Positions 10,608 through 22,246 of a stretch of DNA of 64,000 nt are shown piece after piece. Each line of letters starts with the position of its first letter. Position 1 is the first letter of the stretch. The position numbers and the translations under genes were made by a program. The notes beneath the pieces were generated by a model. That model searched no databases. It was not told the DNA's origin and was given only the letters and a program-made list of their open reading frames with translations. Source of the stretch: Brachionus manjavacas (lineage: Eukaryota > Rotifera > Eurotatoria > Ploima > Brachionidae); the NCBI GenBank assembly GCA_019054805.1, contig JAHQIY010000027.1:558001-622000 (forward strand), read 5' to 3'.

Positions 10608-11330
10608 TTTATTATTTAAACTAGAATATACAATTTTCTTGAGAACAATTAAAAATTACTTGTTCATGAGCAATCAGGATTTAGAAAACACAGACGCACT
10701 GCAGATTTTATTTATTTTCTTATTCAAAAAGTTGTAGAGTCTTTTAATAGGAAGAAAAAAGTCTGTTGTCTTTATTTTGACATTTCTAAAGCTTTCGATA
10801 GAGTTTGGCATGATGGACTAATTGACAAACTAATTAGAATCAATATCTAATTTATTGGAAAAGATCGTTTCTGCGTTAAAGTTCTTTTAGAGTAAATCTA
10901 AATGGTTGTCCAAGTGATCACTAATTAAACAACAGATCCCTTTAAAATTGAAGCTGGTGTTAAACAAGGAGCTATTTTATCTTCATTTATTTTTAACACC
11001 TATATTGATGATCTTATGATAGAATGCCCTAACAAAGAGCTTGCAGCTCTATGTAAAGATCTTAATGTTTCTATCATTGTCTTTGCAGATGATATAATGT
11101 TAATAAGCTCAGTTGATAGTCTCCCATCATAAATGGAAAATGAAAGTTTATATTGAAAAGTAATGTTACATGATCTTTGAGAAAAAAAAAAAGTTAAAAT
11201 CAATCTTGACCTTAAAATTAATGCTAACAATTTAAAGCATATATGTCAGGACAGGACTGAGTCATTCTGCTTCATTGGTCGTCAGACTGATATAGAGAAG
11301 GTTTTGGATCAACACAATTTCTTCTTTTTT
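10608..11330 (+). pseudogene. LINE reverse-transcriptase fragment
   Basis: Reads VHEQSGFRKHRRTADFIYFL and then YFDISKAFDRVWHDGLIDKL (fingers to motif A, about 10650-10845) until a stop. After a frame change, FKIEAGVKQGAILSSFIFN (motif B) and VSIIVFADDIMLISSVDS (catalytic FADD box) occupy about 10935-11130. A last in-frame piece near 11200-11320 includes INLDLKINANNLKHIC, the 'W.lkiN..K' segment. At least three stops or frameshifts break it. The IIVxADDIxLIS wording matches the nested LINE at 30 kb, so the two are related. The endonuclease is absent. Confidence 0.85.
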
Positions 11331-11345
11331 TTCCTGATTTATCAA

Positions 11346-11492
11346 ATATTTAAACATGTGTATCCTCTAGCTATTTCAACTTATCTTTTTTTTAAGCTTA
11401 TTTAACTTTATTTTTAATTTTATTTATTTTTTTTAATTTTTTATTTTGAAGGAACATTAGCTCGGTACAGAGCTACAAACAAATAAATAACC
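11346..11492 (+). repeat. LINE 3' UTR and tail, type A
   Basis: Starts at an ACATGTGTATCC word, T-rich middle, then TTTTGAAGGAACATTAGCTC and GGTACAGAGCTACAAACAAATAAATAA. It directly follows the RT remnant at 10.6-11.3 kb and marks that copy's 3' end. Confidence 0.75.
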
Positions 11493-11970
11493 TAACATTA
11501 ATTATTAAAAATTAAACATTAAATATTAATCGAAAATTTTTAAAAGATATTTTGAGGGATCCCTAGGACTCTCCCGAACGGCTTTATGCCTTCTTTTTAG
11601 ACCTCATGTGATTTAAAAATAGAATAATAAAATTTTTTTTGTGTAATTTAAAAAAAAATAAAAATAAAACAGAAATACTCCAAAAAAGAAGATAAATGAT
11701 ACAAATTAAATTATTCAAGAAGAAAAGCTATTTTTTGTTTATAGAAATTTCAATTGGAGTCAAAATCGAAGAATCGAAAAATTTAATTAGAAAAATGTTC
11801 CAACTTCGTTCTACAAGCCACATTTGAGCGGTCTCAAAGTTCTATTTTAAATTTTGATTTTAAATTAATTTCAAAATAAATAAACGTGAATGTCAATGAA
11901 ATGAAGAAATCACGTGAAAAGTCTAAAATTTTTTTATTTTATTTTAAAGAAATTAAAAAAATTGTAAATA
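11493..11970. other. AT-rich stretch, no gene seen
   Basis: A GC-richer word at 11560-11600 (GGGATCCCTAGGACTCTCCC) is reminiscent of the patch at 1206-1240 (GAGAGTCCCGAGAGCG) read in reverse; both may be fragments of one repeat. Otherwise nothing. Confidence 0.4.
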
Positions 11971-11982
11971 AAAATTAAATTA

Positions 11983-12330
11983 TTGATTATGATCCATTTC
12001 CTAAAACACAAGTCAATTTCTAATAAACAGCATGGTTCTCTACCTAACAGATCATGCATAACATATCTACTTGAGCTCGATAGAGTATCTTTAGAATATG
12101 AAAAAGGAAAAAATGTGGACATTGTGTATACTGACTTCTCAAAGGCTTTTGATAAAGTTTCTCATATAAAATTGACACAAGCCTGGTCCGAGAAAATCGC
12201 AGAGGCTCATTGAGATATAATTACAAATCGCTGCGTAAAATTATGGAACAGCTTATCAATGAATGCTTAAAATGCGCAAACAACAAACAGCTTCAAAGAG
12301 GTGATCAACAAGGAAGTCTTTGTAGTAAGC
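11983..12330 (+). pseudogene. LINE RT fragment with large internal deletion
   Basis: 11983-12213 reads HFLKHKSISNKQHGSLPNRS and VDIVYTDFSKAFDKVSH, the RT entry region and motif A. It then jumps to a C-terminal segment: around 12215-12310 another frame reads IITNRCVKLWNSLSMNA and NSFKEVINK, the 'R.v..WN.Lp......s...FK..l' end typical of CR1/L2-like LINE proteins. Motifs B and C are gone. The FSKAFDKVSH wording distinguishes this family from the FDISKAFDRVWH copies at 1.4 and 10.8 kb. Confidence 0.82.
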
Positions 12331-14490
12331 TAGAAGCAAAGTCTGCTAAAGCCTTACAATTAAAAAGGCTAAATGCTTCTGATCTATAGGATTAATTTTC
12401 AGGTGGAATTGCACTGAAGAATGGTTCCCTTTCAGTCTCATGGTTTTGAGTTGAAACCACAAAAAATTTAAAAAAAGAGAAAAGAACCAACTTCTGAGAA
12501 AGAATAAAAAAAATAAATTTGGAAAAAAATATGCATTTTTTTGTTATTATCTGGTAGAATTAGTGATTTTTTTGTGATTTCTTTCTGAAATAAATACTAA
12601 AATAATTTTATTGATTTAGTTTTTTTTTTGCTGAGTTAGCGAAGATTTTTACTGGATTTGTGAATATTTGTCCTTAAAATAAAGATGACCTAAAAAATTT
12701 TTAATTTTTTAATTTTAGATTTGATCACTTGAATATGTCTTACTCTAGATTATTACAGTTTATAAGAATGATTGAATAAATGCTATTTTAAATGTAGTAT
12801 TTTGTAATTAAAAAAATTCCACTTATGATTTTATTAATTCAAATTGAATTGAATTCATAAATAATACAGGAATAAAAATACTAAAAAAAATGCACAATCT
12901 TTTGTTATTCACTTGTGAAATGTTTATAAAATTTTATTAAAGTTTATAAAAAATCTTAATGTATTTTGAATTTTTTAGAATTCAATTAACAGAAATAATT
13001 TTGAGCTCTTAGAAAACAAGGTTTAGTTTTTAGTAGAGCATGTTGAAGTGCGAATAATTTTTTTTCAGCACCCTTAAATGTCCTGAATTTCTATTTTGTT
13101 AAGACCCAAGTTTTGACATCACTTTTCACATTCTCAAACCCGATAAACTTGTGTAAAGGACTGACTTTTTGTTGAACTTCGAATTCCATTTAATAAACTT
13201 AACTAAACTTAATTGATTTATTTATCACTTGGCTTAATTCTTAATTTTTAAAATCATAAACTAAGTCGCGTTTTTTGACTTTAAAATTTCTTCTTCAAAA
13301 CCCATTGTAAATTATTAAAAAATCTAAGATAAAAGATTTTTTTTAAATTTAATTAATTCTTTTTTTAAATAGAATTTTTAAAATTTGAAAAAAAAATACA
13401 AATTGATTTTTATTGATGTCCAATTTTTTCTTAGACTGAAGCTAAAATCTCCAAAAAAATTTTTTTGACTGAGACAATGATTTTTTGAACTTGGTCTATA
13501 TTTGAAAATAATTTTTTTGTTAATTCTTCTTCTGGGCGTATAATAAAAGCAAAATATGTGCATATTTGGCATTTTTATAAAGTGGTCGATGTAAATTCAA
13601 TTAAATTTTAAAGTCAAGTTTATTTAAAAATTTTACGCTTATTTTTAATCTTTTAAGGAAACATTTTTCATTTTTGAATTCAAAATTAGATTCAAAATTT
13701 TATTAATATTTCCAGGAATAGCGATTTATTTGCTTTAAAAATATTTATTAAAAAAATTTTGAAATTGAGTATTAAATCTAAAGCAAATAAAGCTTTTATA
13801 TATGGCATCTAAGCCTTAAAAAAAAACTCACCTTAATGTATGTAAAGCGGCTGATATTGACAAATATTATATATTTTTTTTCATAAAAATAACAAAATAA
13901 AATGGTCAAAAATTAAATTTTTTTGAAAAAAAAAACTAGAACTTTATCGATTTAAAAAACTTTTGCTCTTTTGGTTATGTCTAAAAAACTAGTTACCTAA
14001 CAATAACATTTTTAGAAATTTTCAGATTGTTAAAAACGCTTAAACAGTTAGAAATCGAAAACATATAATAACAAGTTTATTTTTGGATTAATTGAAAACA
14101 AAATCAACTAAACTAAGCGTTTTTGGAATTTTGAGAAACAATACTTATTCATATTCATAATAAGCTTATTAAAAATAATATTCAAAACAAGTCACCTGGG
14201 CATCTTAATAGAATACAAATTTTTTAGACATTTAATTAATTATAAATCAATTCGGTTTAATTTTTTGTGTTTGAATTACAAAATGTATCCAATGTTGAAA
14301 TAACAATCAAAAAGAAGTTTTAAATCAAAATTAAATTTCAATTTAATATTTCAAGCATTTTCAAATTGGCTATTATTTAATCCAGCAGCAAAAATAATTA
14401 AACTGGTAGCAAATTTAATAAAAAATCGTAGCGAATATTACACGTAGAAAATTAAATAAAAAAGTAGTAAAAAAAAGGTTGTTAATAATA
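12331..14490. other. AT-rich stretch, no gene seen
   Basis: More than 2 kb of A/T-rich DNA with no motif-bearing open frame on either strand. The open frame at 13572-13378 (minus) is low-complexity and I do not support it. No transposon ends were recognised. Confidence 0.5.
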
Positions 14491-14499
14491 AAATAAATT

Positions 14500-15142
14500 C
14501 GTTCCGGTTACTTTTGTCACGATAATTTTGTTACACTATTTTAAAAGAGAAATTTATTACAATTTGTAATATTTAAAAAAAGAGTGCTATTTTCAAAAAA
14601 AAATTTTGTTACACATGTATTCTGTTACATTTTGTAACAGTTACATTTAGTATTGCTAGATCTGACATTTACAAAGTTGTAGCTAAGTTCAAGGCTGAAG
14701 AAGTATACTCAAGTTTGAAATATATTAGAGCACTCAATAATGAGCGACCACCACCGAGAAAGAAACCTTACATAATAAAAGACACTCTTTTGTTAAATCA
14801 AAAGAAAATGCTACTCGATAAGGACATTTCGATCGATACATATGTTAAGTATACGATTCAAGTACTTGACTTCTCAAAGCTAGAAAAAAAATTAAAGGAC
14901 AAAGAAATTGACGAGGATTCAAGTGATGAATTATCAAGTTTAGATGATTAGTATTTGTAGATTTTTATTTAAGTTTATTTAAGAAATCTATTATCAGATA
15001 TTTTATTATTTTTATTACACATTTTGAATAAATAAAATATGCTTATATTACAATTGCTTTTTTCGCTATAATTTTGGACACAAACAAAAGATAATTTTGT
15101 TACGTTAAGAATTTTCGTGGTGTAACAAAAGTAACCCAGACC
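14500..15142. mobile_element. 643-bp element with terminal inverted repeats
   Basis: Left end (14506) GGTTACTTTTGTCACGATAA, right end read inward GGTTACTTTTGTTACACCAC, with inner GATAATTTTGTTAC words close to both ends. A 9-base direct repeat AAATAAATT flanks it at 14491-14499 and 15143-15151; it is AT-rich, so chance cannot be excluded, but 9 bp is a normal target-duplication length for Mutator-like elements. The interior carries a C-terminal-looking coding remnant but no transposase catalytic domain. Superfamily unassigned. Confidence 0.65.
14658..14951 (+). pseudogene. Coding remnant inside the 14.5-kb element
   Basis: Open from about 14649 to the stop at 14951. It reads SDIYKVVAKFKAEEVYSSLK, a Pro/Arg/Lys-rich stretch (NERPPPRKKPYII), then ends in an acidic tail (DEDSSDELSSLDD). 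No ATG lies at the left edge of the open region; the first internal ATG is at 14736, inside the reading, so this is probably the last exon of a larger protein. The lysine-rich helix plus acidic C-terminus would suit a transposase or accessory protein tail, but I recognise no family. Confidence 0.4.
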
Positions 15143-15298
15143 AAATAAATTAATTAGTAGCAAAAGTAATTTTTCAATAGAAAGTATAAATTAAATTAAT
15201 TTTTGATTGATAACTACTCAATTATCACTTATTAATGTAAATTATGTACAAAATTTTTAAAATTAAAATTTAGAAATCTGAAAATTTAAAAACTAAAA

Positions 15299-15421
15299 AT
15301 GAGCGATACTCAATATTCATCTCCATCAATTATATTAAATGAAATTCAAACTATTGTTCAACCAACAACATCTCAAAAATTACCTCCGATAAATAGAGGC
15401 CGTTCTAGAAAAAATCCATAA
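15299..15421 (+). CDS. Short ORF, 40 residues, unrecognised
   Basis: ATG at 15299 to TAA at 15419-15421. The peptide is Ser/Gln/Pro-rich and ends in INRGRSRKNP, an AT-hook-like basic end. Ser-rich leaders running into 'GR.RK' occur at the N-terminus of hAT and related transposases, just before a BED-type zinc finger, but no zinc finger follows. It may be a 5' exon remnant. Confidence 0.2.
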   Translation: MSDTQYSSPSIILNEIQTIVQPTTSQKLPPINRGRSRKNP

Positions 15422-15780
15422 AATAGCACTAAAAAAATTTCTAAGAAATGTGTGAATTTTTTTACTAATAAAAATTTGATATAAAAATTTACTATTTTTT
15501 AATATTTTTTACTACTGATACATTTATTTTGCTATTTTTACTAAAAAATTTTTGCTATTATTTTTATTTTTTGCCACGAATTTTATTATTTCTACTACGA
15601 AAATAATTTGGTATCTTTTCATATTTGAAATTAAACTTTTTAGTAAAATAGAATAAGTTTAATTTTTATTTGTAAAATTAAAGAAAAATATTGAAAACTC
15701 TTTTTGACAATTTTATTTAATCATATTAATTTAAATACTGAAACACGTGAAACATGAGTTTAAACTATAAAAAAATGCAA
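15422..15780. other. AT-rich stretch with TAGTA/GCAAAA words
   Basis: 15505-15612 contains several TTTTGCTATTTTTACTA-like words that are the reverse complement of GTAGCAAATTTAATAAAA-like words at 14405-14475, left of the element. They could be remains of a larger, older inverted-repeat element enclosing 14.4-15.6 kb. No coding signal is seen. Confidence 0.35.
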
Positions 15781-15784
15781 AGTT

Positions 15785-16030
15785 ATGAGCTTTGGTCATT
15801 ACAACGATACAGCCTATATGTTTAAAGCACAAGGTTAGCGTGCCACAAAAAAGCATCAAAAAGTTAGGCTTGCTAAAAAACACGCTAATAAGTATCTAGG
15901 GCGTGAGCTGTGGAAGAAGCAATACGCAAGCTATATAGGACCTCATTCAGAGCTTGCGGTTCCAGTATCTGGTCAAAATGAAAATAATCATCAATCGTCT
16001 CCAAAGCCTACATCAAAGGTTGATGCTTAG
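15785..16030 (+). pseudogene. ORF of 81 codons with one internal TAG
   Basis: ATG at 15785, a TAG at codon 18, then open to TAG at 16028-16030. After the internal stop it reads KHQKVRLAKKHANKYLGREL, then WKKQYASYIGPHSELAVPVS, and ends with a polar Asn/Gln/Ser/Pro tail. Codon composition is clearly richer in G and C than the surroundings, and a basic helix followed by a polar tail is protein-like. I do not recognise the family. It could be a pseudogene, a sequencing error over one codon, or an exon entered after the stop. Confidence 0.35.
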
Positions 16031-16061
16031 AAATTCAATTTGGATAAATGGTCCAGCTGCC

Positions 16062-16190
16062 TCAACGATAGAACACAGTATTATAAAGTTTTGTTCTTAA
16101 TAAATCTAAGGAGTACTAGTTTCTTACTGCTATCGCAGCAGTTATACTACTAGTACTACTAAATATTAATTCAATCGTTGAAAATGTTCG
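16062..16190. repeat. Small nested inverted repeats
   Basis: Inner hairpin: GAGTACTAGTTTC..TACTAGTACTAC around an ACTGCTATCGCAGCAGT stem. Outer words CAACGATAG at the left and CAATCGTTG at the right are also complementary. The arrangement suggests a miniature fold-back element or a structured RNA; no target duplication is evident. Confidence 0.4.
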
Positions 16191-16199
16191 TAAATATGC

Positions 16200-17890
16200 C
16201 ACCTTTGATTTATGACTTTAAAATATTATTGTTATATTCTATTTTACTTTTTAAAAGGTAACTATTCAACAAAAAATTTTTTTTTTTTTTCAAATTTATT
16301 TTAGCATTGGATAATTACTTAGAATAAGCAGAACTGTTACGGCATATAACCGACTCTCCATAGTTTTGTTTATATTCATTTTAAACAGGAGATTAAAATT
16401 CATGGATAACATAAATAATTAAAAGCAATGATTTATGATCCGCTATCAAACAACAGTTTGTAACGGTTATTGCAACAGTCAATTAATAATAGTAAAGTAA
16501 ACATTTATTTTATTGTGGAATGATTGAGCTTTACTTCCTAGTTTTTATTTACATTCATTCTTAATCTAGCATTAAGAACTTCACTATAAATTGTAGTTAC
16601 TTATTCTATATTTTGAGTTTCTTGATATATTCCCTCTTATTTTATTAAATAAATATTTTAAAACGAATTCGTTATCTTTTACTGCGCCTAAAGTAGTGGC
16701 CAGACTTTAAGTGTAACAGAACTCGTTCAAGTGATTCGAGTTATCTACAAATCAAAAGATTTGTTAATCAAAGATGTTATAAAAATACATATAATTTATA
16801 TCAAAATGTTAAAGAATTTTATTTAATCTTAAATTTCAAATAAGGTATTTTTTGAAAAAATTCCATAAATAACACACCTTGAAATTTAAGCGTCACTTTA
16901 GACCGCAATTTATGTATCAAGAACCACTTATAAATTCATAAAACTAAAGAGCCAAATGTTAGTGTTAGTGAATATATTGTAAATAATTAATTTATAACTT
17001 TAATTTAACTTTAATTTAAAGTTTATGATTTTAGATCAGAGGATCTAAAGTTATAATTGAAATTGAGCCGAAGCCCATAACCATGTCTAACAGTTAATTT
17101 AGAAAAAAAAACAGAAAAAAGTACGGCTTCATTAACTAAAGCGTTTAAAAATATTAAAATTAGAGACTTGAATTTCTGAAGTTATAAAAAAACAAAGATT
17201 TAAAATATGCGCAATACTTTTATAAAGCCTATTAACAAATTATCATCAAAGTATTTATAGAAAACTTTTCAGTTTAATTCAGAACATTTTTAAAATGTTT
17301 TAATTTAGCATTTAAATCTTTTTGACGCATGGAAAAATATAAATTTGGAAGATACTTCTATTGATTTAGGATTTTAAGAAAAAAAATATTTTTCTATTTT
17401 TTTATCATTAAAAAAAAAAAAATTAAAATTTCTCTATGCATTTAAATTCATCGTTCAGCATAAAATATAAAAATAATAATACCCTGGAAAATGAATCTGT
17501 TAATTTAGAATATAATTATTCTAAAATTGTCTAAATAGCAAATAAAAAACCGGTTTAAAAAAAATTTAAATACTTTATTAGACTTTTGTTTTAATTTCTC
17601 CCTGAAGGAAGCCTGATTAAACAAATATAAAAATTGAACAAGTAAAATAAATTGTAATCGCTCTAAATTTTGTAATATAATACTAAATTTATTCAAACGC
17701 CGATTTCCACAAAACGGGACTGAGGAAAGATATTTAAATTATTCACGTGATTTAAATTTAAAAAAATAAGGTATAAGACTATTTTTTTAATTAAGAAAAA
17801 AGAAAAAAATGAATTGTTTATTTAATGAGAAAGTAGAGTTTATGATTAAATTTCAAAACTTTTGTAAAAAATCAAAAATGTGATTCATAT
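16200..17890. other. AT-rich stretch, no gene seen
   Basis: GC-richer words at 16683-16740 (CTAAAGTAGTGGCCAGACTT) and 16877-16910 are partly complementary and might bound a small 230-bp repeat. Nothing else is supportable on either strand. Confidence 0.4.
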
Positions 17891-17891
17891 T

Positions 17892-17936
17892 ATACTTCTC
17901 CTTCTTGGAGGTTAATTTTCAAATAAATAAATAAAT
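17892..17936 (+). repeat. LINE 3'-end hairpin, type B
   Basis: TATACTTCTCCTTCTTGGAG then GTTAATTTTCAAATAAATAAATAAATT. Same layout as the tails at 6466-6510 and (minus) 3420-3466 and 29796-29846. No LINE coding sequence is recognisable upstream, so this is a very short insertion. Confidence 0.7.
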
Positions 17937-19985
17937 TGATTTTGCTTTTGATTTTAATTTTTGAACCATGAAGACCATTAAAGATATTAGAATCCAAGCT
18001 CTTTGCTACTATATTCCTAATTAATAAAAGCTTTCCAAAGACAACGCTAAAAAATTTGTGAGCAAAATCAAACTGATCGACGAAGCAGATATTCAAGTTA
18101 ATCATGAACTTATTTCAACTTCTAATTTTACAAGTAACTTTTTGATATTAATGGTCTGAAAAAGGATCATTTGGTTGAATATTTTACACCAGTTGGAAAA
18201 CAGAATTAAATTTTTTTAAAATTTTTCAAAATCTTGTAGAATTTGTTCTATTTTTAGTGTTTTACGTGAAAATAAATTAAAATTTTATCAAAACTTACAC
18301 TTAATTTAAGTGAGTCCTTTTCTTTTCTTTCTATTTTGTCCAAAAATAGAATTTTTTTTCTAACATAACACTCGAAGCACCGAATGAGTCATTTGACTTA
18401 AAAAAAATTTAAATCCTCATTTATTTTGGACAGATTTTTCAAATAAATAACTTTTTTGAATTATGCAGATTTTATCTTTTTCTTCACAAAAACAAAAAAC
18501 AATAAATCTAAAAGCCTTAAGATTTTTTACTAATTAGAATTGCATATTAATTTTGTTTCATAAAATTTATCATCTAAGTCAAAAATAACTTTTTCTTCAA
18601 CCTGAATGCATAACATCTGACGACGAAGATAAAAGCCTCAGAAGACTAAAAAAATCGCTTCTTAATGTTTAAGATGGGTGCAGCAGATACCTGACAAGTG
18701 TGAATTAGTACCTGAGTAAAATAATAGTCTATTGATGGTCCCGGTCAATGATGACTTTATAAAAACGTGTGTTCAGAAAAAATTGTTCCAAGATTAAAGT
18801 TGTTCCTTGATTTACTAGCAGAAAAAGGCCATCTAGAACTTTTTTTTGTAAATTAATTATATCTAATTTTTATCTAGATAAAATGTATTTTTAAAGGCAT
18901 TTTATCATTTTAGAATTAATTTTTTTAAAGATTTTTATCTGAAAATGATTATTAATAAAGATAATAAAGTCAGCATCGATTTTCAAACAAGAATTTTGGC
19001 CCCAACATTTTTACTTTAAAACTTTATTTCGAAAAATCACATTTTAATAAATCCTAAAAAAAAAATCCTTTTTTGATAATTTTTTAAACATCCCAATTTA
19101 ATAAAATTCTTTTCTGATAATTAATCATTTAATTCTAAAAAAAAAACAAATCCGAAAATGATAAAAATTCTTTAAAAATTAAAAAAAATTTTTGATTATT
19201 TTTTATGACTTAAAGTTCAGCAATTATTTGAAACAAAACACTAAAATTTTAAATATTTTGAAAAACATTAAAAATTTGAGTTCCCATTTATCTTCCGAAT
19301 GGAAAGTGCAATTTATTTGAAATTTTTAACTTCGATTTATAAAGAACATTGTTTCAAAAAATTTATTTCTAGAAAATTAATTAAGCCAGTTAATTAATCT
19401 TGAAGTAAGCTTTAATAAAAAATAAGTACAATTTGGTTTAATTTATTGAATCCTTTCGCATTCTCTAATTTTCTTACTCTAAAGCTAAATTAATTAATTT
19501 ATTAACTTTTAGATACTTTTAAATTAATAAAATTTTCCTGTAGCGTGCAAAAATAAATTTTTCTTTATAATTTTTGTAAATAAAAAAAACAATTTAGTTG
19601 TTTATAAATAAAAGAAAAATTTTTCCTAAGCACTTTCCTGAATTCCTAGACAAATCATTCAATTTAACATAACATTTATGATCTCAGTTTGGTTGTATTT
19701 ATCATACTAGAAGCAAAGCTTGTGGGTTCAGCTTTTTTATAACATTTAATTAAGAAATAAATTAATTTTTGTCTATTTTTTTAATGGTTCTTATTTTCCC
19801 TTAAAAAAAATCAAAATTCAAAGAGAAACAAATTAAATCGGTTTAAAAGTGTAAAAAAAAATTAAAAAATAAAATTTTTTTTTCAGAGAATAAAGAACAA
19901 AATTAAGATTTAAAAATTAAAAAATAAAGTGAGAGGTCGTCATGTTTAAATATTTGAGGGTTCAGGAAAAAATGAAATTGTACTG
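17937..19985. other. AT-rich stretch, possible decayed fragment at 18.6 kb
   Basis: 18600-18672 (+) reads LQPECITSDDEDKSLRRLKK before a stop, a protein-like charged stretch but too short to identify. 18680-18840 is also slightly GC-richer. The remainder is plain A/T-rich sequence. Confidence 0.35.
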
Positions 19986-19989
19986 TAGC

Positions 19990-20440
19990 AATTACATCAG
20001 TTTATCAACTAATGGAATAGAATCATTCAGTCTTGCTCTGATCAAAAAGTCAAATGTTGGAGAAAGCATCATATTTTTGATTCAAAATAGATCTTACTGA
20101 TCAATTTTGCATGACTTGTATTTTTTTAATGTCAGCTTCTGAGAATGAATTTAAACAAGGAAAAGAATAGTCTAAAATTGGTTCTATTAATGATTTGTAA
20201 AGATTTCCCATTTTTTTTTATATAAGCTTTTCCTGTAATCTTTGAGGACAAGATTAGATTTTTCTTTTTCAACCGAGATTTTCATCTTATATTTGATAAG
20301 CCATTTCTGGATTTCTTCAAGGTACTTATTAATCATGTTTTCGAGATTTCCTCTCTTGTTATAAAGAAAGAAAGTAGTCTAATCTTCTGCCAAAAAGAAA
20401 ATTGGCAGTTGGTTTTGTTTCGCTTTGGTATGTCATTTAT
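19990..20440 (-). pseudogene. LINE reverse-transcriptase fragment (minus)
   Basis: Minus-strand reading: TTFFLYNKRGNLENMINKYL then EEIQKWLIKYKMKISVEK, directly comparable with FFIYNKKRNLENKINKH and EQWLKWKMKIS in the copy at 1.7 kb, so it is the same LINE family. The catalytic box just upstream has decayed (AED then a stop in place of ADDL). After a frame change, GNLYKSLIEPILDYSFPCLN and ADIKKIQVMQN (about 20205-20100) are the post-RT 'lY.sliep.ldY' and 'iQ..QN' segments, and ARLNDSIPLVDKLM (about 20045-19995) the region beyond. It preserves C-terminal sequence that the 1.7-kb copy lost. Confidence 0.82.
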
Positions 20441-20651
20441 AAATGTGCTACGGTGTGAAAATAACCGTTTCAACTATTTAAATTAATCTTATCAATATTT
20501 ACAGCTTATCTTGATTTTATCTTTATGCTTTTATGAATAATTAAACATTCATAAATATTAAAAACCGATTTAATTCACAATTTATCTTGGTTTAACTTCT
20601 TTATTATTAATGATCTTTTTAAAATTATAATTTTATAATTTTAAAATTTTA

Positions 20652-20698
20652 TTCTGAAGGAGCATTACCTCAACACTGATAAACAAATAAATAAATTA
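20652..20698 (+). repeat. LINE 3'-end signature, type A (diverged)
   Basis: ATTCTGAAGGAGCATTACCT then CAACACTGATAAACAAATAAATAAATT. Oriented opposite to the RT fragment at 20.0-20.4 kb, so it belongs to a separate insertion. Confidence 0.6.
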
Positions 20699-21130
20699 TA
20701 GGCTCTCATTTTATGACTAGAAAAATAAATTTCTAGTGCGAGTAACTTATTAGCTGAGTTATTAGCTGAACCTTTGGTAAAGAACAAAATGTAGACCTTT
20801 CAACTTAATTAAGATCTAAAGTTTGATAATATTCTATGTGGAAGCAAAATGATGAAGAGAAGATACTTGTCTATAATCTTGTCCTAATAAATGTGTGAGA
20901 AATAAATTTAGGTTAATTTTTTTTTTAATTTAATGATTTAAAAAATACTGTGTAATTACTCAATTTAAATTATTTTTTCTTAATATTTGTATCTATTCTA
21001 ATAAATTTCTGGTGAAATTAAAAAAAGGTTTTTTTTTTCATCTTTGTATACTTGTAATATTGGCCCATAATTTTCCTTTAGCTACCACAGTGATGAATGG
21101 CTCAAATTTTTTTGACATTTTTCAAATAGG
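20699..21130. other. AT-rich stretch, no gene seen
   Basis: No coding or structural signal was recognised on either strand. Confidence 0.5.
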
Positions 21131-21140
21131 TATTTGGCAA

Positions 21141-21530
21141 TGAATTTTTCGAATTTTGGAAAACCGAAGTTACCACTAGATAGATCTTGAAATTTTCTTG
21201 ACTTTGGCTTTTACAGATCAAAAAAAAGTCTTACAAGTGTTTGCCCAGGACTCAGTTTTCAAGTCACTGCAGAATGGTCAATTTTTTAGCTACGATAATG
21301 ATTAATAGCTCAAATTCAAGAGCACAAAAAGTTCTACATGATACAATTTACAGGAGTCCAAAAAGTAAAAAGGACAAGAAATTAGGCGACTTCGAAAAAG
21401 AGCAAAAAACCCGTTTTTTTACAGTTTTTAAATAGGTTTTTTTGGAATTTTTGGAATTTTGGAAAACTGAAGCTACCACTAGATAGATCTTGAAATTTTC
21501 TTGACTTTGGCTTTTACAGATCAAAAAAAG
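21141..21530 (+). repeat. Composite repeat with 85-bp flanking direct repeats
   Basis: A core (about 21231-21412, starting CTTACAAGTGTTTGCCCAGG) is flanked by two near-identical 85-bp direct repeats containing ACCACTAGATAGATCTTGAA (21141-21228 and 21441-21530). The core reappears inverted at 25318-25515. The core is open for 64 codons in both copies, but the translation has no family resemblance and differs after a frameshift, so I treat it as a non-coding dispersed repeat. Confidence 0.75.
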
Positions 21531-21868
21531 GTCAAAGATTCGAAATAGATTGTTTACGCAACTCTTTCAATTTTCTTTCATTTTATTTGGCGCAAATAAA
21601 TAAATGAAAGAAGCATGAAAAAACTATTTTTTAATATGAGCAATTTTTTTAATTTACTTTCTAAAAACAACCTGGAAAAAAACTTTACTCCTTTTTGCCT
21701 TTGTGTAAATTGCTGTGAATAAGACATGACAGTACTTTTAATTCGTTTTTTACAGGGTTAATCAGCAAACATAAAATTGAATGTAAATAAAGTCCACTGA
21801 AAGCTTTCCTCAGAATTAAATAATGGATCAAAATTCATTTTCTAATTGTGGCAGAATTCGAGGCAATA

Positions 21869-22246
21869 TCAGAGAACTTGTGAGTATCTCTATTGATAAA
21901 TAGTCGAGTACTTAGTTACTATAAACACTGTGCTTGTTAACCTAAATTTCGATATGTCTAATGGGGCATTAGTAGCACAAGCTAATCCAAAGATGAGATT
22001 AAGAACGCTTACTGTTGAGCTAGTCGAGTCTGGGTTGGAGTGTGACTCGTTTGATGAGGCAGAGCGGGGCTTGAGGATGGGGGCCTGGGACGAGCCGGAC
22101 GAGTTCGACTGCTTGCTGGACAGCTTGGGGCCGCGCACTGTTTTCCTCGGCCTGGCACTTGGCTTATCTGTGTTCTTGAGCGACGAGTTCGACAGCGAGG
22201 ACGAACTCGACGAGACTATCGGCTCTAGGATGCCTGGATTCCTCAT
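21869..22246 (-). CDS. Candidate Ser-rich two-exon gene in a GC-rich island
   Basis: An abrupt GC-rich island in AT-rich DNA. Minus-strand model: ATG at 22246, exon 22246-22013 (78 codons), donor ACA|GTAAGC, acceptor TATCAATAG, short exon 21889-21869 ending in TGA (84 residues). The product would be disordered: a Ser run (IVSSSSSSLSNSS), a basic patch (ARPRKTVRGPKLSSK) and more Ser/Pro/Asn. Serine is written with both TCN and AGY codons. The opposite strand also supports a model: ATG 21823, donor CTT|GTGAGT at 21879, acceptor CCAAAG before 21993, stop at 22256, giving an acidic 106-residue protein with DEPDEF and DEFDSEDELDE. Third positions are GC-rich in both frames, so composition does not decide. 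Function unknown. Confidence 0.35.
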
